From assembly GCA_020632595.1 (NCBI GenBank), contig JACKFF010000029.1, forward strand, positions 1 through 12,195: a DNA stretch of 12,195 bases, written 5' to 3'. This stretch comes from Nitrospiraceae bacterium. GTDB taxonomy: Bacteria > Nitrospirota > Nitrospiria > Nitrospirales > UBA8639. Numbering within the stretch: position 1 is the stretch's first letter; every line of letters begins with the position of its first letter. Below the pieces are notes generated by a model, which ran no database searches, was not told the origin of the DNA, and worked only from the letters and a program-made list of their open reading frames with translations. This document shows, piece by piece, positions 1-6,493 of the stretch. Position numbers and translations under genes: made by a program.

Positions 1-187
1 GGGCGTTTCCGACGGATGAAGCCATCCTCAAAGTGCTCTATTTGGGGATGCAGCGCATCGCCAAGAAATGGACCGTGCCCATTCCTGAATGGAAACGAGC
101 CTTAAATCAATTCGCCATGCTGTTAGGAGATCGAGTGCCAACAAGAATGTAATTCACAATCAGTTACACAGAAAACGTGACAGGCCC
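1..187 (+). mobile_element. 3' end of an IS256-family insertion sequence
   Basis: The segment holds the last 50 codons of a mutator-type transposase and about 35 bp of noncoding end. The sequence at about 163-187 (gttacacagaaaacgtgaca, then ggccc) resembles the right terminal repeat usual in this family, so the element probably ends near 185-188. Immediately after it, coding sequence of an unrelated transposase begins, which suggests insertion into an older element. The other end and any target duplication lie outside the window. The exact border is inferred. Confidence 0.7.
3..152 (+). CDS. IS256-family (mutator-type) transposase, C-terminal fragment
   Basis: This frame is open from the window edge to a TAA stop and gives 50 residues (AFPTDEAILKVLYLGMQRIA, then KKWTVPIPEWKRALNQFAMLLG and a short tail). 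The pattern KKWT-P-x3-W-K-x-A-LNQFA is the typical C terminus of IS256-family transposases, which catalyse cut-out and circle-based transposition with a DDE active site. The catalytic residues lie upstream, beyond the window. The fragment is cut by the window edge, so nothing here shows whether the whole gene is intact. It is a different subgroup from the second IS256-type transposase near 5.0-6.3 kb, since the C-terminal sequences differ. Confidence 0.85.
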   Translation, partial: AFPTDEAILKVLYLGMQRIAKKWTVPIPEWKRALNQFAMLLGDRVPTRM

Positions 188-408
188 ACAGAATGGCCTG
201 ATTGAACGGTTCTTTCGCAGTTTGAAGGAGGCATGTGTGTGCAACACCACTTTGCCGGATTTGCGGACGCGCAGCGGGCGGTTTCAACGTGGTTGTACTG
301 GTATAACGAGGGGCGGCCGCATCAGGCCTTACAGTACCGAAGCCCGCGGCAATATAATATCGACAGGAACAAGCTGCGAAGGTGGCTTGACTTCAGGGGA
401 GCATTACA
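186..408 (+). mobile_element. Remnant of an IS3/IS481-like insertion sequence
   Basis: Only the 3' portion of an element with an rve-type integrase core remains. Its left side is cut by the IS256-family end near 187. Its right terminus is placed at 408 because the sequence ends there in ACA, fitting the TG...CA end rule common in IS3 elements, and because Sel1-repeat coding sequence on the other strand resumes exactly at 409. The border is an inference from these two observations. Confidence 0.6.
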
Positions 409-433
409 ACCTTGTGATGACGCCGCTTGGTGA
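186..433 (+). pseudogene. IS3/IS481-like transposase (integrase core), C-terminal fragment with frameshift
   Basis: The first frame gives PQNGLIERFFRSLKEACV, a strong match to the end of the rve integrase core with the catalytic glutamate in the IER motif. It then loses the expected continuation. The other frame, open from 233, picks up with QHHFAGFADAQRAVSTWLYW, then YNEGRPHQALQYRSPRQY. The two parts join sensibly if one base, probably a G, was lost around 238-242. The second frame runs past the likely element end to a stop at 433. The sequence GTGGCTTGA at 382-390 in another frame would give the short VA-stop ending I associate with this family, so a second indel near 375-385 is possible. 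The gene is dead: both truncated and frameshifted. Confidence 0.75.
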
Positions 434-1266
434 TACCACTGCAAGGCTGTTCTATAGTTCTTTTCAACTCCCTCACCATTTTTATAGGCATCGCCTAGGT
501 AATATTGGGCCGATGAATTTCCCTGACGCGCACTTTTTTGACACCATTCCAAAGCCTTTTTTTCATTTTTAGGCAATCCCTTGCCATTACCATACATATG
601 GCATATTTTATTCTGTGCCTCAGCATGCCCCTTCTCTGCTCCCGTGAGATATAACTCACGGGCTTTAGAAAGGTTCTTTTCTAGACCATAACCCCATTCA
701 TACATATACCCCAGCTTATATAGATGTTCAGGGAAACCCTCTTTGGCCGCTTTCTGATACCACTCCCTTGCCTTCTGATAATCTTGTTCAACTCCTAAGC
801 CGAACTGGTACAACTGCCCCATGTAGTCTTGGCTTATAGCAAGCCCCTGGTCTGCCGCTTTCTGAAACCAGGGCAGGGCTTCTTGGTAATTTGGTTTGTC
901 GTACAACCCATTTATGTTTATTGATCCCAGATTGTGTTGAGCAGCCACATATCCTTTATTCGCAGCTTTTTCATACCAATCACTCGCCTCGGAGTTATTC
1001 CCAGCTTTTGAAAGTGCCCTTCCTAATTGGTATTGGAGTTTTAATGAGGTAGGATTGTGGGCTACGGCTTGCCGACATATTTCTAGAGTGGCGTTCCCAT
1101 TTAGTTCTTCCCATTTAACCCCAATTCCTTTGGTATCTGGGTTTATTGGACTTGCCGCCAACGCATCACATTGTTGCTCGAAGTTTTCTGCCTGGGAAAA
1201 TTCAGAGGAAAGAAAGAATAGAAATATCGATAAAACGATTGCCGAAAATCGAGAACGTTTCCCCAT
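322..1266 (-). CDS. Exported Sel1-repeat protein with an IS-derived C-terminal tail
   Basis: The 314-residue protein has an N-terminal signal peptide (hydrophobic residues about 8-20, likely cleavage after SQA at 26). About six Sel1-like repeats follow, roughly residues 74-105, 106-141, 142-177, 178-213, 214-249 and 250-286, each with the A-x2-LG-x-MY-x2-G-x-GV-x-K-(D/N)Y-x2-A-x2-W-x2-KAA pattern. Sel1 repeats are alpha-helical scaffolds for protein contacts, so a periplasmic or surface adaptor role is plausible, but no partner is visible. I chose the ATG at 1264-1266 because GGAGGGG lies six bases upstream; the longer reading would use a TTG that overlaps this ribosome site. The repeats stop at residue 286. 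Residues 287-314 are read from the IS remnant, so the native C terminus is probably lost. The gene is less GC-rich than the right half of the window. Confidence 0.85.
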   Translation of the reverse strand: MGKRSRFSAIVLSIFLFFLSSEFSQAENFEQQCDALAASPINPDTKGIGVKWEELNGNATLEICRQAVAHNPTSLKLQYQLGRALSKAGNNSEASDWYEKAANKGYVAAQHNLGSININGLYDKPNYQEALPWFQKAADQGLAISQDYMGQLYQFGLGVEQDYQKAREWYQKAAKEGFPEHLYKLGYMYEWGYGLEKNLSKARELYLTGAEKGHAEAQNKICHMYGNGKGLPKNEKKALEWCQKSARQGNSSAQYYLGDAYKNGEGVEKNYRTALQWYHQAASSQGCNAPLKSSHLRSLFLSILYCRGLRYCKA

Positions 1267-1888
1267 AAACCCCTCCAAAGTTTAATCGCTGAGATTTCAC
1301 GAAGACTATCAGACTCTGCGGAAATCTGTACCTCATTCAAAATGATGGATGGCGTCAACCGAACATTTTCCGTCAGAAATTTTAATTGCCCTGATGGAGG
1401 CACCTTCCCCTGAGCTGTGGGTATCTTACCGGCCACGTGGCTCAGGAACAGGTAATCAGGGAACTTCTTCACTAACCCATCAAAAGTATAGGGGAATTAT
1501 GGTCTCGTGGGAATCTATGCCCGTTTTCGTGAACAACCCATTATTTGCACTAATTCTGCCATGATCAAGAAAGGGGAAATGAAAACCCAAGTGAGCCAAA
1601 AGCAGACATGCGCCCAGATGTTCTCTTCACTTACGGCGTAGTGACAACGTTTGGTGGGTGTTTGTTTGATTTCAATTGGTGTTTGCGACAAAACCACGGA
1701 AACTGAGGCAAAAGCGATGATAGAGCCAGACCGCATGGCTGATGATGTCGGCAGGATAGCGATGACGTTTGTAGCTGATGGGGTGAGTTTTCATATGAGG
1801 CAGTGTGCCAAATCTGCGTTAACCTGACAATATCGTTGACTCATTTCAGGGACTGGACTCAACGAAATATTGGGGCCAATCTTTTCAC
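1267..1888. other. 622-bp spacer without a convincing gene
   Basis: Short open frames occur on both strands, but none has a clear ribosome site or a recognisable product. A possible degraded coding piece lies at 1651-1827 on the plus strand and is listed separately. I found no rho-independent terminator with a good stem and T-run, no tRNA and no repeat array. The promoter for the Sel1-repeat gene should lie just above 1266, but I see no convincing -35/-10 pair there. Confidence 0.5.
1651..1827 (+). pseudogene. Possible degraded coding remnant, origin unknown
   Basis: A short open frame from a TTG/GTG pair to TGA encodes 58 residues. Its second half (ETEAKAMIEPDRMADD, then VGRIAMTFVADGVSFHM) has ordinary protein-like composition. 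There is no ribosome site, and a stop codon at 1642 closes the frame upstream. The text is reminiscent of reading frames found next to transposases, but I cannot assign a family. It may also be a chance frame. Confidence 0.2.
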
Positions 1889-3649
1889 TTATGGGATTGA
1901 CTTATTTTCTCTTAACGTTCGATCTACCATTTCCGGATTACGTGGAGGCGAGACTCGGAAATAGATCTCGGTTAAAAAATCATCTGCCTTACAATACAAA
2001 TTGCAACTTGTCCGATTTCCGAGCACTTGCTGAAACCCTGGTTTCTGACAATATCTATAGGAAAAGCGCGAACCATCCGGAGAGAGTTGAGCCGATCTAT
2101 CCCAGAAAAACGAATTGGAGTAACAAGATTTTCCATCACCCGTTAGCTTTCTTAATTCTTTGTCTTTGAAGTTAAACGTTCTCGTATTGAAATCAAAATT
2201 CCCTTCGCTCCATATTGGTTCCCCAATGTCCGCAGGAGATGAGTCCCTTTGCCCATGACGAACAATCTTCCCTATCAACACACTCTGACCATTCGTATCC
2301 TGTTGTTCAAGAATAACTATAATATCAGCAAGAGGTGAACCCACATCCCATGGGTCTGGGTCAAAGGTAGTACTCCAAAACCCTTCCAGAGTATGCTGAA
2401 ATTTTTCAAAAGGGATTCCCTGAACCTCCGTAAGAATTTGGTACCATAACACTTCACTTTTTGCCACTACAGCCTGTCGATACTCCTCAAAGAGCTCCCG
2501 TTGCTCTCCGTTCTTCACAAATTCTGGGAATAAGCCTCTTAATTGATTCAGTAATTGGTTAATCGTGGTTTCGTTAGGCACCGTCGTTCGGACCTGTTCA
2601 AAAAATTCGGTTTTAGCTGCTTGAAGAATTTCTTTTTTCTTGGAAGCCGCTTCTTTAATGGCCGTATGCACGGCGGGGACCCTGGGGTACCGGCGATACG
2701 GAAATTTTTCGACCCAGCGATTCACGTCTCGGGCCCCATGCAATGTTAAGGGAAACCCTCGTAATGTTTGTAATTGGGCTTCCACTAAAAGAGGAACGGT
2801 CTCTTGGTAATAGTCTTCAAGTACTTTTTCATACTGATAATAAATAGGCAATTCTTGGTACTCTGGATGTGGGAAAATTTCCTGGAATATTTTAGCCGCT
2901 TTATTTAATGTTGCGTCTTCCACAGGTAACTGATGTAGGGTTTCTTTGAAGTGCGTTTTTTCTTGAAACTGAGTCCCTGCCTGTAACTCTTGTAGTAGGA
3001 GTGCCGTTCGGTCTTTTTCATAGGTTGCAAGCACTGTAGATACAGGTTCAAATATGTCGGCATACATTCCAAAGTCATTCTGAAAGTCTTGCAGCCATAC
3101 CTGTCTTTCTTTGAGATTGGTCCTTGTATTTGGAAGGATTTGAAGCCCCCGCAATCGTTCTTGCACTAACAGAGTGATGGTATTTACATTTTTTTGTTGA
3201 AAGGCTTGAATAAGCCGTAATGGTCTTGGAGCCTCTTTAAGTGCACGCTCCAAGCCAGGGATAATATGTCCATGAAGCTTTTGAACGCCTTCCAAAGAAG
3301 GAGGGAGGGAATCTCCCTGTTCGGTTAACTCCAATACCGTACGCAACATTGGACTTTTTTCCCGACCATCTAATGACTTGGGCAAAGATGCGATGGCTTC
3401 TAGGGCCAAACACCTATTACTGGTGATCAGCTCTTTGGATTTATCTTGCAAGCACGGTTTCTGCAACCGGGCAAATGTTTCTTGAAATTCTTTGTCTTGC
3501 GGAGAAATGTAATTCGCACTTTCTCGCTCTTGCATTTCGGCCAACATGGCATCGGCGGTACCTGGTCTGGGAGCATGGCTTCCCCTATGACAGCTCGATA
3601 AGATTAGGGTACTTGAAAGCAGAAATACGAAAAAGGAATTTTCCCTCAT
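1889..3649 (-). CDS. Large lipoprotein of unknown function (586 aa)
   Basis: The N terminus is a lipoprotein signal peptide: hydrophobic residues 5-17, then the lipobox LSSC with the lipidated cysteine at residue 20. The start at 3647-3649 is preferred because GGGGAG sits seven bases upstream; an ATG at 3662-3664 would place this site inside the gene and lengthen the signal. Residues about 35-415 are rich in Glu, Gln, Lys and Leu and look mostly helical. Residues about 418-570 look like a separate beta-rich domain, starting LEGFWSTTF and containing four cysteines (509, 534, 549, 553) that could form disulfides. The G-x-W start recalls lipocalin-like folds, but this is only a resemblance. I recognise no family. 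It lies on the same strand as the Sel1-repeat gene but 622 bp away, so a shared transcript is doubtful. Confidence 0.85.
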   Translation of the reverse strand: MRENSFFVFLLSSTLILSSCHRGSHAPRPGTADAMLAEMQERESANYISPQDKEFQETFARLQKPCLQDKSKELITSNRCLALEAIASLPKSLDGREKSPMLRTVLELTEQGDSLPPSLEGVQKLHGHIIPGLERALKEAPRPLRLIQAFQQKNVNTITLLVQERLRGLQILPNTRTNLKERQVWLQDFQNDFGMYADIFEPVSTVLATYEKDRTALLLQELQAGTQFQEKTHFKETLHQLPVEDATLNKAAKIFQEIFPHPEYQELPIYYQYEKVLEDYYQETVPLLVEAQLQTLRGFPLTLHGARDVNRWVEKFPYRRYPRVPAVHTAIKEAASKKKEILQAAKTEFFEQVRTTVPNETTINQLLNQLRGLFPEFVKNGEQRELFEEYRQAVVAKSEVLWYQILTEVQGIPFEKFQHTLEGFWSTTFDPDPWDVGSPLADIIVILEQQDTNGQSVLIGKIVRHGQRDSSPADIGEPIWSEGNFDFNTRTFNFKDKELRKLTGDGKSCYSNSFFWDRSAQLSPDGSRFSYRYCQKPGFQQVLGNRTSCNLYCKADDFLTEIYFRVSPPRNPEMVDRTLRENKSIP

Positions 3650-3750
3650 AGCCTTGCTCCCCATTCGAAATGGTCAAACATCCAACGTTTTTTTATTCCA
3701 ACAAAGATGACTGGTCTTCTCCAACCCTATTCTATGGCATGGTTAATTTG

Positions 3751-3857
3751 GAAATGGTGCGAAGTTGCATTTTTGAAAAAATTCTCAAAATTAAACTTTT
3801 GAAAATCAATGGGTTAGAAATTCAGAAACACTAATTTTTGGCTATTTGCACCATTTC
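3751..3857. repeat. Inverted repeat pair bounding an AT-rich 107-bp segment
   Basis: GAAATGGTGC at 3751-3760 is the exact reverse complement of GCACCATTTC at 3848-3857. With three further positions, two of which match, the arms agree at 12 of 13. The interior is very AT-rich and itself holds repeated TTTTGAAAA motifs. The segment lies in the divergent spacer between the lipoprotein gene and the small gene at 3887. It could be an operator region, a long-range hairpin or a small nonautonomous element. Confidence 0.45.
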
Positions 3858-3886
3858 GCACAATATGATAACGGTACAAACTTCAG

Positions 3887-4288
3887 ATGGCTACAGACAA
3901 TCATTCCTTCAAGAAAACCGAGTTACATCACAATCTTCAAACTGATGAAGAGGGCAACAAATTCTTCATTGATAAAAAGGGCCGCAAGATGATTTATGCC
4001 GGAACGGCTCGTACCCGAGAAGAGGTGATTGAAGCGATGCTTGATCGAGCCGTCGAAGCCGAAATGAAGCGTCGCTATCCTGACACGTATCAAGAGCCGA
4101 AAAAAAGGCACCGCCTAAGCCCCCTTTCCTTTTCTTCTCCTTTCTCGGGCATTTCAGGATTGCCCCCAAAAAATCCTGCTTTCTCCAAAACTTTTTGCTC
4201 GAGAATACCCGTGAAGGTCGATGCATTCTTTTTCGTGACCTGTCGCACCCCCTCAAATGAGCCCCTGCCCGTTGTGGTGGCGGAGTAG
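3887..4288 (+). CDS. Small accessory-type hypothetical protein; frame doubtful after residue 72
   Basis: The frame begins at the first ATG after in-frame stops, but no Shine-Dalgarno sequence is visible. Residues 1-72 look like a genuine protein: a charged, partly helical sequence with DEEGNKFFIDKKGRKMIYAG followed by TARTREEVIEAMLDRAVEAE. After the A7 run at 4100-4106 the text becomes Ser/Pro/Phe-rich, encoded by a pyrimidine-rich stretch, and no longer looks protein-like. One fewer A would end the protein a few codons later (stop at 4116-4118, tail GTA). One more A would give another tail ending at 4260. The native protein is therefore probably about 76 residues, or the run is a slippage site. 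I do not know its function. It sits with a second small gene (4467) between IS elements, which fits a genomic island or plasmid-derived segment. Confidence 0.55.
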   Translation: MATDNHSFKKTELHHNLQTDEEGNKFFIDKKGRKMIYAGTARTREEVIEAMLDRAVEAEMKRRYPDTYQEPKKRHRLSPLSFSSPFSGISGLPPKNPAFSKTFCSRIPVKVDAFFFVTCRTPSNEPLPVVVAE

Positions 4289-4408
4289 GTTTGTTTATCA
4301 AGCCTTGCGCCCGGCATCGCCCACGCCATGCGTTTCACTCCTGTCATGTTCGGCTGCTGACCCGGCGCGGCGGCCCTCGCCTGACCCCTGTTCTCCTCGG
4401 TGCTGAAA

Positions 4409-4436
4409 TTGGCTTCCGTCTTCTGTGAGAAGCCAA
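4409..4436 (+). promoter_or_regulatory. Leader hairpin upstream of the small gene at 4467
   Basis: TTGGCTTC at 4409-4416 and GAAGCCAA at 4429-4436 form a perfect 8-bp stem with a 12-base loop. It ends 30 bases before the ATG at 4467 and is not followed by a T-run, so it does not look like a terminator. It may be a translational or attenuation structure of the leader. No trans factor is evident. Confidence 0.4.
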
Positions 4437-4466
4437 GTTTCAACACCCAACAAAGTAGAACACATC

Positions 4467-4709
4467 ATGGCGACCCAAACTAAAAACCCACCCCTTCACA
4501 AAATCCGTATCGGAGCCATCCACGCGGATATTTGGGAGCAGACCCCGGAAAAATGGCAACCGTTTCTCACGGTCACATTCACCCGGTCCTACAAAACGAA
4601 ATCGGATGAATGGAAGCACGGCTCTTCGTTCAGCCAAGAGCACTTAGACACGCTCATGATTCTCAGATTTGAAACTCAACCCTTCTGGCAGACACGATTT
4701 CTGATATAG
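4467..4709 (+). CDS. Small conserved hypothetical protein typical of mobile regions (80 aa)
   Basis: The ATG at 4467 begins MATQTKNPPLHKIRIGAIHA, followed by DIWEQTPEKWQPFLTVTFTR. From memory, the pattern HKIRIGAI-x-A-x-IWE with a following VTF-x-RSYK-x4-EW-x3-SF belongs to a small uncharacterised protein often carried on plasmids and genomic islands. It looks like a compact mostly-beta domain. The last 17 residues (MILRFETQPFWQTRFLI) do not fit the helical end I would expect, so the 3' end may be truncated or shifted. The ribosome site is weak (AAAGTAGA about nine bases upstream). An earlier in-frame start at 4425 would lie inside the leader hairpin and is less likely. No function is known to me. 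Confidence 0.65.
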   Translation: MATQTKNPPLHKIRIGAIHADIWEQTPEKWQPFLTVTFTRSYKTKSDEWKHGSSFSQEHLDTLMILRFETQPFWQTRFLI

Positions 4710-4733
4710 CGGTTCTGAAAAGAAGGCAAAAGC

Positions 4734-4931
4734 CTAGGACTTTTTTATTGCTGACGATGGGGTTTTAAGTTTTGGAGGAGCTTGAGATTGGTCGTCCCAC
4801 TCATCCTTCATGGGGGGAACCGCTTTGGCTTTTTGGCGACGGTGAATTTGGGTCTGAATTCTTTTGCTGGAAGAGACAGGGGGAGATGGGGAGAACCCAG
4901 GAGTTTGTTTGTCGGGAGACTCGGGAGGCAT
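4734..4931 (-). CDS. Possible small Pro/Lys-rich protein next to an IS end
   Basis: An ATG frame encodes 65 residues rich in Pro, Ser, Lys and Gln (MPPESPDKQTPGFSPSPPVS at the start, then a basic segment with KRIQTQIHRRQKAKAV). Codon choice looks reasonable and an in-frame stop lies just upstream, so it is not obviously truncated by the IS at 4983. No clear ribosome site precedes it. It has no recognisable domain and would be disordered. It is convergent with the small gene at 4467. It may be a chance frame. Confidence 0.3.
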   Translation of the reverse strand: MPPESPDKQTPGFSPSPPVSSSKRIQTQIHRRQKAKAVPPMKDEWDDQSQAPPKLKTPSSAIKKS

Positions 4932-4982
4932 GTTGTCACTCTAACATGTCTGATCGCGTTGACGCTTCCGAATTTTCTTCCC

Positions 4983-5010
4983 GAGCTATTGTCAAGTCTG
5001 GTGTCTGAGT
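4983..5010. repeat. IS256-type terminal inverted repeat, transposase 3' side
   Basis: This arm starts GAGCTATTGTCAAG and lies seven bases beyond the transposase stop codon at 5017. It pairs imperfectly (19 of 28) with the arm at 6347-6374. The outermost bases are inferred from the alignment. Confidence 0.6.
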
Positions 5011-5016
5011 TGTTGG

Positions 5017-6261
5017 TTACGCGGCGACCGGGTCCGTGATTGTTTCTTCGATCCCATCCGTAAACGTGACGCCCTTGATCACTTGGGCCAACTGCCTGAA
5101 GCCCCGGAGCCGGCGCCAGGTTTTCTCTGCACAGCGTCCCAGCTTGAACATCATGTGCAACATCCCATCCCGCGTCAGACAGCCTTTGGTGCGGTTGGTT
5201 CGGTGCCGAATGGTGCCAAAGGTGGATTCAATGGGGTTCGTGGTCCGCAAGCTTTGCCAGTGGGCGGCTGGATACGCATAGAACGTGAGTAAGGGCTCTC
5301 GATCTTTCTCCAGACAGGCCGTGGCCTTCGGGTACTTCGCCTCATAGGTCGTCAGAAACACGTCAAAGGCTCGGATTGCGTCGGATTTGGTTTCGGCCTG
5401 CCAGATCTCGTGCAAGGCTTGTTTCGCCTTGGGCTGCACACTCTTCGGCAACGCATTGAGGACATTGCGGGTCTTATGCACCCAACAGCGCTGGTGTCGG
5501 GTTGTGGGATAGATTTCCTCCAACGCGCCCCAGAAGCCCAGGGCCCCATCACCAATACCGACCGCCGGGGCCGAGAGTCCCCGAGCTTTGAGGTGCAATA
5601 GCACTTCCCGCCAGCTCTGGGTGGATTCACGTATCCCGTCTTCAATGGCCAAGAACCGTTTCTCTCCTTGGCTCGTCACCCCGATGACGACTAACGCACA
5701 GAGTCGCTGATGGTCTGCCCGCAGCCCACTGTAAATCCCATCCACCCAGATATCGACCCACTCGTCGTCATCCAGGCGGTGTTGCCGCCATGTCTGGTAT
5801 TCCTCCCGCCACGTCTGCTTTAACCGTGCGACGGTACTGGCGGACAGACCCTTGGCCTCCGGCCCCACTAAGGCTTCCAAAGCCGTCTGCATCTCTCCCG
5901 TCGAAATGCCTTTCAAATACAGCCACGGAATCGCCGCTTCCAGCGTGGCTGTTTTCCGCACATACGGCGGCACCAACGCTGAGTGAAAGGTCACCGGCGG
6001 CCCCTGCCGACTGCGCACCTTCGGGACTTGGACCGGCACGGGGCCGAGGCCTGTTTGAATCTCCCGCTCCGGATGATGCCCATTGCCAACAACAATGGCT
6101 CGCCCTTGCGCATCCTGCTGATCCGCATACTGCGCTAATAAGTCGGCCCGCTCGGCCTCCAAGGCATGGGCCAGCAGTTGTCGGGCCCCGGTTCGCAGTA
6201 ATTCGGTTAACGTATCCCGACTCACTGGTTCTTCTGATGATGGTTTGCTACTCTCTAACAT
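5017..6261 (-). CDS. IS256-family transposase, apparently intact
   Basis: The 414-residue protein is full length for mutator-type DDE transposases. The catalytic set is visible: Asp174 in IWVDGIYSG, Asp238 in GIGDGALGFW, and Glu345 in TNPIESTFGTIRHRT. The conserved RCWVHKTRNVL motif (residues 258-268) lies between the second Asp and the Glu, as usual. The N-terminal third (EAERADLLAQYADQQD, VGNGHHPER, VQVPKVR) matches the usual DNA-binding region. I chose the ATG at 6259-6261 because AAAGGAGAG lies eight bases upstream; a longer frame to 6315 would read through this site. It acts on the flanking inverted repeats. No frameshift or missing residue is seen, so the element may still be able to move. 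The gene is more GC-rich than the DNA to its left. Confidence 0.95.
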   Translation of the reverse strand: MLESSKPSSEEPVSRDTLTELLRTGARQLLAHALEAERADLLAQYADQQDAQGRAIVVGNGHHPEREIQTGLGPVPVQVPKVRSRQGPPVTFHSALVPPYVRKTATLEAAIPWLYLKGISTGEMQTALEALVGPEAKGLSASTVARLKQTWREEYQTWRQHRLDDDEWVDIWVDGIYSGLRADHQRLCALVVIGVTSQGEKRFLAIEDGIRESTQSWREVLLHLKARGLSAPAVGIGDGALGFWGALEEIYPTTRHQRCWVHKTRNVLNALPKSVQPKAKQALHEIWQAETKSDAIRAFDVFLTTYEAKYPKATACLEKDREPLLTFYAYPAAHWQSLRTTNPIESTFGTIRHRTNRTKGCLTRDGMLHMMFKLGRCAEKTWRRLRGFRQLAQVIKGVTFTDGIEETITDPVAA

Positions 6262-6346
6262 CGTGGCGTCTCTCCTTTGTTCGTGGTTGATTGAAGGATG
6301 TCTCGCAACACCCATTTCAACCCGAAACGCCGCGTCTTTTCAGCTC

Positions 6347-6374
6347 ACCCAAACACTACTTTTAACTATAACTC
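6347..6374. repeat. IS256-type terminal inverted repeat, transposase 5' side
   Basis: The reverse complement of this segment begins GAGTTATAGTTAAAAG and matches the arm at 4983-5010 at 19 of 28 positions. It lies about 85 bases upstream of the transposase start, the usual place for the left end and the native promoter. Confidence 0.55.
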
Positions 6375-6493
6375 TAGCCTTCTTCCTGACTGGCAAAATT
6401 AGCAATATGTCGTCAATCGCTACACTGATAAGGTTGAAGTCATATGCCAAATCTGTTACTAAAAAAGGATATGGTGTATCGAATGTGTCGCCT

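Larger units (their letters stand above)
4983..6374 (-). mobile_element. Complete IS256-family insertion sequence
   Basis: The element is about 1392 bp long and bounded by imperfect inverted repeats at 4983-5010 and 6347-6374, which match at 19 of 28 positions when one is reverse-complemented. Between them lies one transposase gene on the minus strand with no visible disruption. A 7-bp direct repeat TTCTTCC occurs just outside (4975-4981 and 6380-6386), but it is one base from one end and five from the other, so it is not a clean target duplication. The true ends may differ by a few bases from those given. Confidence 0.75.

Noticed and set aside
1143..1472. Minus-strand open frame overlapping the start of the Sel1-repeat gene.
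   Set aside because: More than a third of it lies out of frame within the Sel1 gene, and no family resemblance was found.
4090..4446. Minus-strand open frame of 118 codons overlapping the small gene at 3887 and the leader of the gene at 4467.
   Set aside because: It runs antisense to a pyrimidine-rich stretch, has no ribosome site that I can see, and its composition (many Lys/Glu/Gly from poly-purine DNA) looks like a by-product of base bias. It cannot be fully excluded if the 3887 gene really ends near 4118.
4726..4746. AGGCAAAAGCCT followed by a T-run after the small gene at 4467, resembling a terminator.
   Set aside because: The stem is only four base pairs and the T-run is offset by several bases.
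5790..6290. Plus-strand open frames of up to 166 codons opposite the IS256 transposase gene.
   Set aside because: They are antisense shadows of a GC-rich coding region with no domain or ribosome site.
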